DNA from: Rhodospirillaceae bacterium
GTDB taxonomy: Bacteria; Pseudomonadota; Alphaproteobacteria; Thalassobaculales; Thalassobaculaceae
Assembly: GCA_018401495.1 (NCBI GenBank)
Contig: JAGYJX010000005.1
Span: forward strand, 372,001-436,000
Direction of reading: 5' to 3'
Length of the DNA: 64,000 nucleotides
The position numbers were made by a program, and so were the translations under genes. A model generated the notes under the pieces. It did no database searches, was not told the origin of the DNA, and saw only the letters and a list, made by a program, of their open reading frames with translations. This document shows positions 53,768 through 62,499 of the stretch, one piece after another; within the stretch, counting starts at the first letter, position 1, and every line of letters begins with the position of its first letter.

Positions 53768-54160
53768 TTAATTTTTAGTGGAAGAGCAGGTGACGTAATT
53801 GTTCACAACCTGACAATTCATCGGAACCTGATAGCTCTGCGGATACCCGGTCTGTGGCGGAACGCTGTAAATCGCCGGCGCTGGATAAACCGTTGCTGGA
53901 TTGGCCGCTGGACGCTCGCTCAGACCTTGGATCAATGAGCTATTGCGGTTCACCTGGTCAAAGAAGCTCCCAAGGTATCCGCCAACCCCAGCACCGAGAA
54001 GCGCGCCCGCCGCGGTCGATGCCAGCCGGCCTTGGCCCTGGCCAATCAAGGAGCCTCCGTAGGCCCCACCGAGACCGCCGAGCGCAGCGCCTCCAATAGC
54101 ATGCGGGTTTTGACATCCCCCCAAAATCAGACCGATGAATGAAACAATCAGAAAGCGCAT
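53768..54160 (-). CDS. Glycine-zipper lipoprotein
   Basis: This 130-residue lipoprotein has lipobox LILGGC and a glycine-zipper 2TM region (IGGAALGGLGGAYGGSLIG, then AAGALLGAGVGGYLGSFF). The tail is Pro/Tyr-rich with PMNCQVVNNYVTCSS at the end, two Cys that may pair. Such proteins are small outer-membrane lipoproteins of the 17-kDa-antigen or RcnB type. ATG 54160 is preferred over an upstream start because the signal peptide begins there. Confidence 0.8.
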   Translation of the reverse strand: MRFLIVSFIGLILGGCQNPHAIGGAALGGLGGAYGGSLIGQGQGRLASTAAGALLGAGVGGYLGSFFDQVNRNSSLIQGLSERPAANPATVYPAPAIYSVPPQTGYPQSYQVPMNCQVVNNYVTCSSTKN

Positions 54161-54311
54161 CACCAACCTCTCACTCAATCGCTTACCCAAACACAATTCC
54201 GCCCATGCGCCCAAAAATCAACAAAAACATAAACTTGATCAAAAATCGCGAAGATGCATAATCTTATGGCTTACCTGACGCAATCGGACGTGAAAGCCGT
54301 TGCAATGAAAT

Positions 54312-54566
54312 TCACTCAATGCATGCAATCGCTTGCCGTCGCATCACAGTATAGTCTCTCAGCATCTCGGCGATGGCAGACCCGTCCGGAAGCATCCCGA
54401 GTTCCTCGGCCGCGCGCGCCTGGAACTCGCGGGTGTACTCCACGACGGGCGGGCAGACGGTGGCGATGCGCGGTTCAGAACCGACCGTCGCGCAGCCGGT
54501 CAGCAAGCTCGTCGCGATCGCGAGGACGGCGAGCCGCCGCCTCCAGCATCTGGCGTTGGACATCAT
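54312..54566 (-). CDS. Phage o-spanin-like lipoprotein (Rz1 type)
   Basis: This 84-residue lipoprotein (lipobox LLTGC) reads VCPPVVEYTREFQARAAEEL and ends RRQAIACIE. It overlaps, in another frame, the 3' end of the coiled-coil membrane gene upstream, the arrangement of Rz/Rz1 spanin pairs that fuse inner and outer membranes at lysis. Usual o-spanins are Pro-rich; this one has only a short CPPVVEY motif, so the assignment rests on layout. Confidence 0.65.
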   Translation of the reverse strand: MMSNARCWRRRLAVLAIATSLLTGCATVGSEPRIATVCPPVVEYTREFQARAAEELGMLPDGSAIAEMLRDYTVMRRQAIACIE

Positions 54567-54732
54567 TGGCCTTCTCCGTGGTTTCGAGGCGTTCCGCCAG
54601 CCGTCCGGCGCGCTCACCGGCGCGACGGATCGACAGCAGGAACAGGAGCACGGCGAGCGCGATGGCGCCGTAGCGCAGGGCCGCCCGCACCCAGGGGCTG
54701 GCGGCGATCCCGGTGATGAGAGCGCCGATCAT
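54475..54732 (-). CDS. Phage i-spanin-like membrane protein (Rz type)
   Basis: This 85-residue protein has membrane segments (MIGALITGIAASPWVRA and YGAIALAVLLFLLSI) followed by a charged coiled coil (RAGERAGRLAERLETTEKA and RQMLEAAARRPRDRDELADRL). ATG at 54732 overlaps the upstream endolysin stop (ATGA). The C-terminal coding end overlaps the o-spanin-like gene. An inner-membrane lysis role is likely from position and topology. Confidence 0.65.
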   Translation of the reverse strand: MIGALITGIAASPWVRAALRYGAIALAVLLFLLSIRRAGERAGRLAERLETTEKANDVQRQMLEAAARRPRDRDELADRLRDGRF

Positions 54733-55406
54733 CGCCGCCCCCGCTTCCAGTCGTCGAGCGCGGGCGTAGATCGTGACGGCGATGCCGCCGAGCGCCACGG
54801 CGATGAACACCCAGCGCAGGGTGTCGAGATAGGGCACGAGCGGCAGGATGGCGGACTGGGTCTCGGCCAGGACGTTCTGCGCCACCTCGACGCCTGCGGC
54901 GCCCAGCGTCGCCACACCGGCCGCGCCGCCGCCCTTCATGGTGCGGCTGTCGGCCAGCACCTCGCGCGCGGGCGGCGTTTCGGCGGCGAACGCGCGTCGC
55001 CCGCACCGGGAACCGCTCGCCCCACTGCCGCGCGGGCCCGAGATCGATGTGCATGAAGCCCGAGCGCGGATAGAAGCCGAAGCCGAGGAACCCGACCTCG
55101 CGCGCCGCCGCCTCGAACGCGACCGGGTCGTGGTTCGCCATGGCGATGTCGAAGGCCGTGCCGTCCATGTGCTTGGAGCGCGGCGCGCCGCCGACGGCGC
55201 GGTTGTGCGCCGGGCTGCGATAGGCCGAACGGACGATGAGCGGCTTGCCAAGTCGATCGCGCAGCGCCTGGAGCTTGTCGAGCGCTTCTTCGTTGATCCG
55301 CAGGGAGCCGCTGCCCCGGCAGGCGATCTCGGCGGGGGAGAAGTTCGTCCAGCGCCAGGCGCCATCGGGCACGTCGCGCCAGTGGTCGAAGGTAGGTCGT
55401 GGTCAT
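54729..55406 (-). CDS. Phage endolysin, M15 D-Ala-D-Ala peptidase type (frameshifted)
   Basis: This encodes an M15-family peptidoglycan peptidase, the prophage endolysin. The reconstructed 226-residue product begins MTTTY, then FDHWRDVPDGAWRWTNFSPAE, and has the zinc-site motifs SKHMDGTAFDIA and GFMHIDLGPARQWG. After these it continues with AAETPPAREVLADSRTMKGGG, a membrane helix (WVFIAVALGGIAVTIYA) and LDDWKRGRR at its end. Frame changes are needed near 55390, near 55000 and near 54765. A C-terminal membrane anchor would suit a signal-anchor-type endolysin. It follows an intrinsic terminator. Confidence 0.78.
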
Positions 55407-55423
55407 CGGGGATCTCCGGACAC

Positions 55424-55445
55424 AAAAAACCCGCCGAACGGCGGG
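55424..55445 (-). terminator. Intrinsic terminator between tail and lysis genes
   Basis: On the minus strand CCCGCC-GTTC-GGCGGG is followed at once by TTTTTT, a strong Rho-independent terminator. It lies after the DUF6127-type gene and before the endolysin start, and so may separate the tail operon from the lysis genes. Confidence 0.85.
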
Positions 55446-55473
55446 CTGGTGGGTTGAGGATCGGAAGCGCCGG

Positions 55474-55764
55474 TCAGGGACCGTCGCCGAACAGCTTCAG
55501 CTTGATGGCGATGCCGGCCATCAGGGCGAGCAGGATGCCGGTGGTGATCAGCCGCACGACGGTCTGCACGGCCGTGCGCTTCGCGAGCCGCATGCATCCG
55601 AGCAGCGAACGCAGATCGCGAATGTCGTCGGCCGCGTCGTCGCCATCGAGGCCGACCTCATGCAGGGCGCGTCGCGCGCCGGTCTCGGCCGCGCGCTCCA
55701 GCAATTGCTCGAACTCGGCTTCGGGCATGACGATGCGACCGCCGTCGCGGACGGGGCGCTTCAT
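55474..55764 (-). CDS. DUF6127-type prophage membrane protein
   Basis: This 96-residue protein reads MKRPVRDGGRIVMPEAEFEQL, then ERAAETGARRALHEVGL and a C-terminal membrane helix (VVRLITTGILLALMAGIAIKLKLF). It matches the small DUF6127-type proteins that lie next to gene D in alphaproteobacterial P2-like prophages. A role in lysis or as a holin-like membrane protein is possible but not shown. Confidence 0.75.
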   Translation of the reverse strand: MKRPVRDGGRIVMPEAEFEQLLERAAETGARRALHEVGLDGDDAADDIRDLRSLLGCMRLAKRTAVQTVVRLITTGILLALMAGIAIKLKLFGDGP

Positions 55765-55774
55765 GACGGTCTCC

Positions 55775-56815
55775 TCATTGGGCGGTCGCGCCAGCGGTTG
55801 GATCAAACAGGTCGGGCAAGACCTCGGCCCCGATCCGGCAGGTGTATCCAGCGGGCTTCAGGTCGTGAGTGACGCGGGTAATCCGCCACCGGATGGGGAT
55901 CAGCGGCCGCCACCCGGACAGAACGAGGGTGGCTTCGGCCTGGATGTCGGGGCGCCCCGGCAGGTCGATCGACAGCTCGGCGTTGGACCGGGCGGCCGTG
56001 TTGGCGTGGGCGGCTATCGACGCCCTGGCATCGGCCTCGCTGTCGTGCAGGCGGCGGATGTCTTCGTAGGGCGGCGATCCCTGCTCGATCTTTCGGGACT
56101 CGCCGGCGGCGATATCCCACCACCAGGCGCGCACGCCCCCGCGTTTGTCGCCGGCAGCGCCCGCCTCGCGGCGGGCGGCATAGGTGTAGGACCAGCGCGT
56201 GACCTCGGCCGGCGTCAGCGTCACTGCCGGTAGCAGCGCACCCGACGCCGTGGTTGCGGTACCGCGCCGGACGACCGCCAGGACCGGCCCGAGCGGCCGG
56301 GCGACGGCGTCGTACCGGTTCGAGATGCGCGCCAGGAAAGCGATGTCGCCCTCGGTCGTCTGATCCAGATGGGGCAGTGGGATCGCATCGAGAGACGCCT
56401 CGACCCGTGCTTCCAGCCTGTGGTCCGCGGCGATGGTGCGGGTGAGATCGCCGAGGGTCTGGCGGTGCCAGGAACGGGAACGGGCCGCACGGATATCCTG
56501 GCCCAGAGCGGCGGCGGTCGCCTTGACCTCCAGTGTGGCAGGAGGACCGCTGTAGGTGATCTCGTCGACCCGGTAGCGGCCCATGTCGATGGCGCCGGTC
56601 TCGCGGTAGCCGAGCCATACCGACAGCATGGTGTCGGGCGTCGGCAGGTCGGCGACGGCGCCGTCCAGCCGCGGGCGATCGTCGAGAGTGAGGCTCAGCC
56701 GGTCGCTCTTGGTCTCCGCCTCGTCTTCGATGCGGAGCGCCAGCAGCCGGTCGCGGATCGCAGCCGTGACGTCACGGCCGTCGGCTTCGAGGCGGAAGGC
56801 GGGAGTCCAGGGCAT
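55775..56815 (-). CDS. Phage late control/tail protein D (gpD)
   Basis: This 346-residue gpD-family protein forms part of the tail tip/baseplate hub (VgrG/gp27 fold). Blocks include PAFRLEADGRDVTAAIRDRL, LSVWLGYRETGAIDMGRYRV, VRTIAADHRLEARV-like LTRTIAADHRLEARVEAS, and QTTEGDIAFLARISNRYDAVA. The frame is intact, unlike most neighbours. It follows gene X in the P2 order. Confidence 0.9.
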   Translation of the reverse strand: MPWTPAFRLEADGRDVTAAIRDRLLALRIEDEAETKSDRLSLTLDDRPRLDGAVADLPTPDTMLSVWLGYRETGAIDMGRYRVDEITYSGPPATLEVKATAAALGQDIRAARSRSWHRQTLGDLTRTIAADHRLEARVEASLDAIPLPHLDQTTEGDIAFLARISNRYDAVARPLGPVLAVVRRGTATTASGALLPAVTLTPAEVTRWSYTYAARREAGAAGDKRGGVRAWWWDIAAGESRKIEQGSPPYEDIRRLHDSEADARASIAAHANTAARSNAELSIDLPGRPDIQAEATLVLSGWRPLIPIRWRITRVTHDLKPAGYTCRIGAEVLPDLFDPTAGATAQ

Positions 56816-56818
56816 CGC

Positions 56819-57028
56819 TCATCCCCAGATGCGCAGGATGCGTCGCGGCGCCGGCGGTGGGATGTCTGGCAACGTCAACTCGATGCCTGCCGGCAGGACC
56901 GGCCCGCGCTCGGCCAGGCCGGGATTGGCGGCGAGCACGACTTCGAGCGTGTCGCTGCGGCCGTAGTGGCGCCAGCAGATCCAGTCGAGCATGTCGCCGT
57001 CGCGGGTCAGGTAGCGGACAGCGGTCAT
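56819..57028 (-). CDS. Phage tail protein X (gpX)
   Basis: This 69-residue gpX has the LysM-like tail X fold: RYLTRDGDMLDWICWRHYGR, LEVVLAANPGLAERGPVLPAG and IELTLPDIPP. It may help the tail bind peptidoglycan. Its start overlaps the gpU stop. Confidence 0.9.
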   Translation of the reverse strand: MTAVRYLTRDGDMLDWICWRHYGRSDTLEVVLAANPGLAERGPVLPAGIELTLPDIPPPAPRRILRIWG

Positions 57029-57419
57029 GCGTCCTCCCCGTAGGCGACCAGCTTGATGGAGAACTCCAGCTTGCGCGGCACGCCGTCGGCGAGGAACACG
57101 GCCTGGGTCTCACGGAGGTCGAGAATGCACCAGAGACCCCAGACCCTGCCGGTGCCGTCGACCATTTCCAGTGGCGTGCCGGCGTCGGCGGCCTCGCGCA
57201 TGGCGGCGATCTGGCCGAGCCCGCCTCGGAAGGCCGGATAGATCGTGCCCGTCGAGTTCGACGGTCGAGGCACCGTGCCCGGTGAACTGCTGGGCCGGCC
57301 GGCGGCCGAGACGGTCCCTGGGCCTGCCAACGATAGGTGTCGGAACGCCTGAGCCGATCGTAGGCGGCGGTATCGAGCGCGAAGCGGAACTCGCCGAGCG
57401 CCATCATGATCTCGGGCAT
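57025..57419 (-). CDS. Phage tail protein U (gpU; frameshifted)
   Basis: The reconstructed gpU of about 131 residues starts MPEIMMALGEFRFALDTAAYD and continues with DRLGRRPAQQFTGHGASTVEL, TIYPAFRGGLGQIAAMREAA and the conserved VWGLWCILDLRETQAVFLA, ending KLEFSIKLVAYGEDA. Two one-base shifts are needed near 57320 and 57252. gpU ends the tail tube in P2. It lies between the tape measure and gpX. Confidence 0.82.
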
Positions 57420-57426
57420 GACGACC

Positions 57427-59693
57427 TCAGTCGTGCAGGGCCGCGCGGGCCTCCGACGCGGCGCGCCGGGCGACCGAAGCCAGGTGATCCTCGATCGCGG
57501 CGGCGAGACGGTCGGGATCGGCCGCGCCGTCGAGCGCGATCCTGACCGCGCCCTCGGCGATGGTGATCGAGACGCTGGGGGCTCAGCGGCCGGGGCGGTC
57601 GGCGCCGCTGCTTGGCGGGCACCCGGATAGAGGATGGAAGACGGGTCGCCGGTCGCGGCATCAAGAGGGCCGGTAGGTATCGGGATCGCCGACAGTGCCG
57701 GCAGCGCGGGTGCCGCTGGCAAGGTCGGGTTGGGAACCAGCAGAGGTGCTGCCTCGGAAGATGGTCCGGACGGACCGCCGTCCGTTGCTGCCCCGACCCA
57801 TTGGGGGAGACCCACTCGCGGGACCGACATGGCGATCGGCGTCGTCGCGGGGACAGTCGGTGCTCGGGCGACCGCCCCAAGGGCGTCGCCCGCGGAGCGG
57901 ACTTCAGCACGCACGCCGACCTCCGGTGGCACCGGCGGCAGGACAATCACGTCGGGCAGCAGGCGGGACGATGCTGCGCCGCCGGATGCGGCGCCACGGC
58001 TGTCCGTGGTCCAGCGCCGGATGAGCCGCAATGTTCGCCGTGAGGTCGATCCCGAGCTGCGCCTTCACCCACTCCGGCATCCACTCGGTGAGCCCCGCGA
58101 CGGCGTCCCGGAGCCATGCCTGCATGGCGGCCCAGCGGTCGCGGAGACCATCCCAGAGACGCCCGGCCCATTCCGAGCCGAGAACGAACAGGTCGACGCC
58201 GGACAGCCACTCGACCAGCGCGCGAACGGCATCGGCCACGACGAGTGTCACAGGGCTGAAGCGAGCCAGAGACCTCGACGACACGCCCTCGACGAAGCCC
58301 TGATCGGAAGGCGGTGCGGATCGGTTCCCAGAACGACAGCGGCAGGCCCGTATCGGCTCCCAGTGCCGGACGATGAGGTAGATCGCTCCGGCCGACGTGC
58401 GGCGATGCCGGCGACGATCCAGGTTATCGGGCTGGCCAGAAGTGCGGCCGTCATGCCCCAGATCGCCGGGACAGCGGTGGCAACTGGCTGGGACCAAGCC
58501 GGCGACGAACTTCGCCGCCAAGAGCCCGGTGCTTGCGATCACCGGCACGAGGGCGGCAGCGACCTGGAGGACCGCCGGGACCAGCATGGCGAAGGCCAAG
58601 ACAAGTGGCCCGGCGACCCACGCTGCCAGTCCGCCGACGGCGACCATCGCCGGCCCGCCGAGCAGATCGACCAGCGGCTTGACCGCCTCGATACCCCGCC
58701 TGGACACGGGCCCAGAGGGATGCCAGTTCCTGGCGCAGACTGCTCGCCGGATCGAGCAGTGCGGTGATGACTGCCTTCAGCCGCTCGATCCAGTCGGTCA
58801 CCGTGTCGAGCACGAGCTGTCGGTTCTCGGCGACCCAGGCGCGGAGCGTGTTCACCAGGTCGTCCGCGACCGGTACCAGCTGCTCACCGATCGACCGGCC
58901 GACAGCGGCGACCTGACGATGCAGGCGCTCCAGGTTGTCGTTAAAGGCCTCGCCCTGCTTGGCGGCGGTCTCCGACATGATCCAGGCCGAGCCGCTCGGC
59001 CTCGGCACCCATCTCGGCCAATCCGTCACGCCCGCTGTTCAGGAACGGCATCAGGTTCGCACCACTGCGCCCGAACACGGCGATGGCGAGCGCGGTCTTC
59101 TCCGCACCCTCGGGCATCCGCGACAACGCTTCGGCGACATCCGCAAACATCGCCTCGGTCGGCCGGATGGCACCGGCGGCGTCGTAGATGGCGACGCCGA
59201 GCTGCTCCGAAGGCCTCGGCCTGCTCGCGACCTCCGTCAGCAGCCTGTGCTGCGGTGTTGGAGAAGCTTCTGGAGCGCACCGACCAGTTCGGTCGCCTCG
59301 GCACCGCTCATGGCGGCGGCGTAGGCCAGACGCTGGAACGGCTCGATACCGACGCCGGCCCTTTGGGCGTTCTTCACCATCTCGTCGCCCTGGTTGGCGG
59401 TCCCCAGCACCAGCCCGGTGATGGCTGCTGCCGCGCCGCCGGCCAGCGAGGCCGATCCGACCAAGGCTGGTGCCGGCCGCAGCACCGACGCCGGCGAGCC
59501 GGTCGCCCAGCTTCTGGATCGAGCGGCCGAGACGCTCCAACCCGACCTCGCGGCCGAGCCGTCCGACGGCTGCCTGCAGGGCCGCGATCGGCTGCAGCAT
59601 GCCGCCGACCGCCTGGTTCATGCGGCGCACGGGTGCGGTCAGCGCATCGACCGCGGCGATGGTGACGGATACCTGGGTGTTCGCCTTGGCCAT
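57427..59693 (-). pseudogene. Phage tail tape-measure protein (multiple frameshifts)
   Basis: The start MAKANTQVSVTIAAVDALTAP with RRMNQAVGGMLQPIAALQAA is typical of P2-like tape-measure proteins. Further blocks are FQRLAYAAAMSGAEATELVGAL, FADVAEALSRMPEGAEKTALA with IAVFGRSGANLMPFLN, and AKQGEAFNDNLERLHRQVAAVG, then membrane-like segments (VAVGGLAAWVAGPLVLAFA), a Pro/Ala linker, and a C-terminal end ARAALHD. The expected length is about 755 residues, but at least six one-base shifts break the reading. The gene sets tail length and passes through the tail tube. Confidence 0.82.
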
Positions 59694-59805
59694 CACCGTC
59701 CCCCGATCGCTCGGCGGCAAGCCGACGCCAGTCGAGCAGCTCATCGGTGTCCATGGCGTCCATCACCTCGGGCGGCCAGTGGAATACCAGGGCGACATCG
59801 GCCAT
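59693..59805 (-). CDS. Phage P2 gpE-like small tail protein
   Basis: This short gene reads MADVALVFHWPPEVMDAMDTD and ELLDWRRLAAERSG, the gpE signature. The natural stop would be TGA overlapping the tape-measure ATG (TGATG) if one base is added to the run of five G at 59700-59704, giving about 37 residues. In P2 this protein is the extended product of the gene E region, linked to tail chaperone function. Confidence 0.72.
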
Positions 59806-59834
59806 GGCTGCACGAACAGAAGCCGGGGCCGCCC

Positions 59835-60108
59835 CTATCGCGCGGTAAAACCCGCGACCACGTCTCCGAGCGTGGCGAGGTCGGCAGCGTCCAGCTCGTC
59901 GACCTCAGCGGGCGCGAGTTCGGCCAGCTGGCCGATCAGGTAGAGCGTGCGCTCCATCTCCGAACCCTTGACCTTGTCCATGCGGCGAAGGTCCCCGACC
60001 TTGGGGCGGCGCAGCGGTGACACTGGCAAGCGTGCGGCCCTGGACGGTGACGGGGACCAGCAGATCGATGGTCACCGAGGCGTCAGGGGCGATGGCGGTC
60101 GTGGTCAT
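59835..60108 (-). CDS. Phage tail assembly protein (gp41/E-type chaperone; frameshifted)
   Basis: The reconstructed product of about 91 residues reads MTTTAIAPDASVTIDLLVPV, then KVGDLRRMDKVKGSEMERTL, LIGQLAELAPAEVDELDAAD and ends VAGFTAR. This is the Mu gp41/P2 gpE-type assembly chaperone family. One frame change near 60012 is needed. It lies between the tube gene and gpE, the usual place for tape-measure chaperones. Confidence 0.8.
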
Positions 60109-60151
60109 GGGATCCTCGCGATCAATGTCAGGTCGGTTGCGGCAATAGCGA

Positions 60152-60665
60152 TCAGAGACCGAGCGCGGTGCGCTGGCCTTCGAGCTGGTCCTTGCCGTCG
60201 ATCAGGCGGACGAGGTTGGGGATGTCGATCTCGACGAGGTCGCGGTCGGCGATGGCGAGCTTGTAGTAGGAGCAGGCCATCTTGACGGTCAGCCCGTTGC
60301 GATCGCCGACCTTCCAGGTGCCGGGATCCAGTTCCTGCCAGCCGCCGCGGAGGTTGACGACGACCGCCTGGGCCTCGCCGCCCTGGGCCTGAATGGCGCC
60401 GCGCACAGTGACCGGGATGGCGTCGCGGCCGAGCAGGCCGAAGGTCGCGAACACCGCCTCGTCCAGCTCAGCGAGCATCAGCGTCGCTTCGAGCGCCTCC
60501 ATCCCCATGTCGAGACGGATCGGCGCGTCCATGCCGCCGGCACGGTGCTCCTCGGTCTTCACAGTCAGCTTCGGCAGGGTGATCTCGTCGACGCGGCCGG
60601 CATAGCCACGACCGTCGACGCAAGGTGCTGGAGTTCTTCAGCACGCGCGGCAGCTGGATCGCCAT
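60152..60665 (-). CDS. Phage major tail tube protein (FII; frameshifted start)
   Basis: This encodes the P2 FII-type tube protein of about 171 residues. It starts MAIQLPRVLKNSS, then needs a one-base change near 60620 to VDGRGYAGRVDEITLPKLTV, and continues with RLDMGMEALEATLMLAELDE, FATFGLLGRDAIPVTVRGAI and YYKLAIADRDLVEIDIPN. The tube lies inside the contractile sheath. The start touches the end of the sheath gene. Confidence 0.85.
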
Positions 60666-61867
60666 CAGAGGATCTCCACGAGGTAGTCGTTCACCAGGTG
60701 CGAGCGGAAGGTGACGTGCTCGGCCGGGTATGGCGGGGTGAAGTCGAGGTTGAAGTAGACCTTGCCCTGGGCGAGGTTGGCCGGGCTGTTCAGGTCTGGA
60801 TCGGGCCAGCAGCGCCCGCCGAGAATGGCGCCCTGAGCCTTCAGCGAGCGCAGATAGGCGTTCACGCCCTCGCTCACGTCTTCGAGGTAGGTGCGGGTGA
60901 TGTTGCGGTCGACGGCCCAGAGATGGGCGCGCAGCAGGCTGTCGTTGATGAGGTCGGCGGTCCGCCTGACGGATAGGAAGGCGAACTTCGGATCGGCAGC
61001 ACTGGGTGCGGTTGCCCCAGAGCCGGAAGCCGTCCTCGCGGATGATGGTGGCGACCTCGTTCTCGTTCAGGTGATTGGCCCGGCTGTTCCGGGTCGCCGA
61101 GCGCCGAAGTCGAACCGGCCTGGAGGTGCCGACGATGCCGAACATCTCCTGGTTCGAGGGCGACCACCAGAAGCCGCGGTCGTTGTCGATGCGGGCGATC
61201 ATGCCGGCGACGCGGGCGCTCGGCGGCTCCGGCACGATGGCGCCGCCGCGCACCGCAGCACCCAGGGATCGACGACGTAGACGCGGGCACTGCCCCAGTC
61301 GCCCCGGAAGGCGATGGCGTCTGCATCCGACGTGTTCGGCCCGTCGGTGATGATCACGGCCCTCAGGCGCTCGGCGATGCCGAGCAGTTCGGCGACGACC
61401 GCATTGGCGAGCAGACCGTCGCGGACCGGCGGCCTGCCGGTGGGTGAACCCCGGTGCGATCAGGATGCGCGGTGTGACGCCGAGGCGAGGCCTGGGCGCC
61501 CATCAGCGCGTGGACGCCGGTGTAGACGCCGGTTCCGGGGGCCACGCCGCCGATAACGTTGGCTTCAGTCTCGGCGACGTCGGCGCCTTCAGCGACGCGA
61601 ACCACCACGACCATGGCGCCAGCTTGGTCGAAGATGCCGTCGAGGGCGGCCGGCAGGGTGCCGGCGAAATTGCCCGTGGTGTCGAGGCTGGCGAGGGCGG
61701 CGAGGGGATCCGGCGACCAGGACCGGGGTGTCGAGCGGGAAGGCCGTGGGATTGGCGTCGGGTGCCGTGCCAACCAGACCGATTACCGAGGACTTGACGG
61801 TGCGGATCGGCCGTGGCCCGGTGTCGATCTCGACGACCTCGACGCCGTGCAGGAACTGCTCGGGCAT
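60665..61867 (-). pseudogene. Phage tail sheath protein (FI; multiple frameshifts)
   Basis: The reconstructed FI-type sheath is about 400 residues. It starts MPEQFLHGVEVVEIDTGPRP with SSVIGLVGTAPDANPTAFPL, then FDQAGAMVVVVRVAEGADV, GGVAPGTGVYTGVHALMGA, RVAGMIARIDNDRGFWWSPS and ends SEGVNAYLRSLKAQGAILGG, HVTFRSHLVNDYLVEIL. Frame changes are needed at about five places, including near 61700, 61495, 61440, 61250, 61110 and 60990. The contractile sheath of the prophage is distinct from the T6SS sheath earlier in the window. Confidence 0.85.
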
Positions 61868-61893
61868 GGGGATCTCCCTCCCTCAACGTAAGA

Positions 61894-61915
61894 GACCCCG
61901 CCAGAGGGCGGGGTC
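61894..61915. repeat. GC-rich hairpin upstream of sheath gene
   Basis: A 9-base perfect stem GACCCCGCC / GGCGGGGTC with loop AGAG lies between the DUF4376-type gene and the sheath start. No run of T follows on the minus strand, so an attenuator or a weak terminator is more likely than a full terminator. On the plus strand it would be followed by a loose CTTTT. Confidence 0.6.
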
Positions 61916-61942
61916 CGGATGGCTTTTATGAAGAAGCGCTGG

Positions 61943-62497
61943 CTACGCGGCGTCGGCCGGCCAGCCCGTATCGATCTCGGCGTCGTAAACGGCGACGACG
62001 GCGGCCCAGTCGGTGGCTGCGTCCAGCAGGACGCCGATCGCGTCTTCGCGGTCGTAGCAGGACTGGACGAACGCGCCTGCCTGCAGGCCGACAGTGATGA
62101 GGCCTGTCAGATCGAGAATGATGAAGCCGTCGAGCGTCTTCCACTTGGCACCATAGGAGCCCGGCCCGTCGCGGGCCTCGACCTCGCGTGCCAGCACCAC
62201 AGCACCCGTCAGGTTGGCGCAGGCTTCCTGGTCGGTGTGGAACCGGAAGCTGCCGACCGTGACACCCCGTCCCTGCTCCTGGTAACGGCGGGCGGCCACG
62301 CGGGCTCGTGCCTGGACTTTGATGGTGTCGAGCGACGGCGGCCGCAGCCCGTCCTCGGTGTCGGCGACGTAGGTGGTATCGGCCCAGCTGTGAAGACTCG
62401 GCGGAACCGCTACCCAAGTCAGGTCGGGATGGAACCGATCGGAAGGATCCTCGCTGGTGAACTCGACGGCCAAGCCGTTGTCGATCCGCGCCCACAT
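61943..62497 (-). CDS. Phage DUF4376-type tail-fibre accessory protein
   Basis: This 184-residue protein reads MWARIDNGLAVEFTSEDPSD, FHPDLTWVAVPPSLHSWADT and, in the DUF4376 domain, ARARVAARRYQEQGRGVTVG with FRFHTDQEACANLTGAVVLA and KTLDGFIILDLTGLITVGLQ. DUF4376 proteins lie next to tail-fibre genes and are thought to help fibre assembly. It starts three bases after the tail-fibre stop. The frame is intact. Confidence 0.8.
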   Translation of the reverse strand: MWARIDNGLAVEFTSEDPSDRFHPDLTWVAVPPSLHSWADTTYVADTEDGLRPPSLDTIKVQARARVAARRYQEQGRGVTVGSFRFHTDQEACANLTGAVVLAREVEARDGPGSYGAKWKTLDGFIILDLTGLITVGLQAGAFVQSCYDREDAIGVLLDAATDWAAVVAVYDAEIDTGWPADAA

Positions 62498-62499
62498 GA

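Noticed and set aside
61894..61915. A Rho-independent terminator before the sheath gene
   Set aside because: The stem is good but no T run follows on the transcribed strand, so I list it only as a hairpin.
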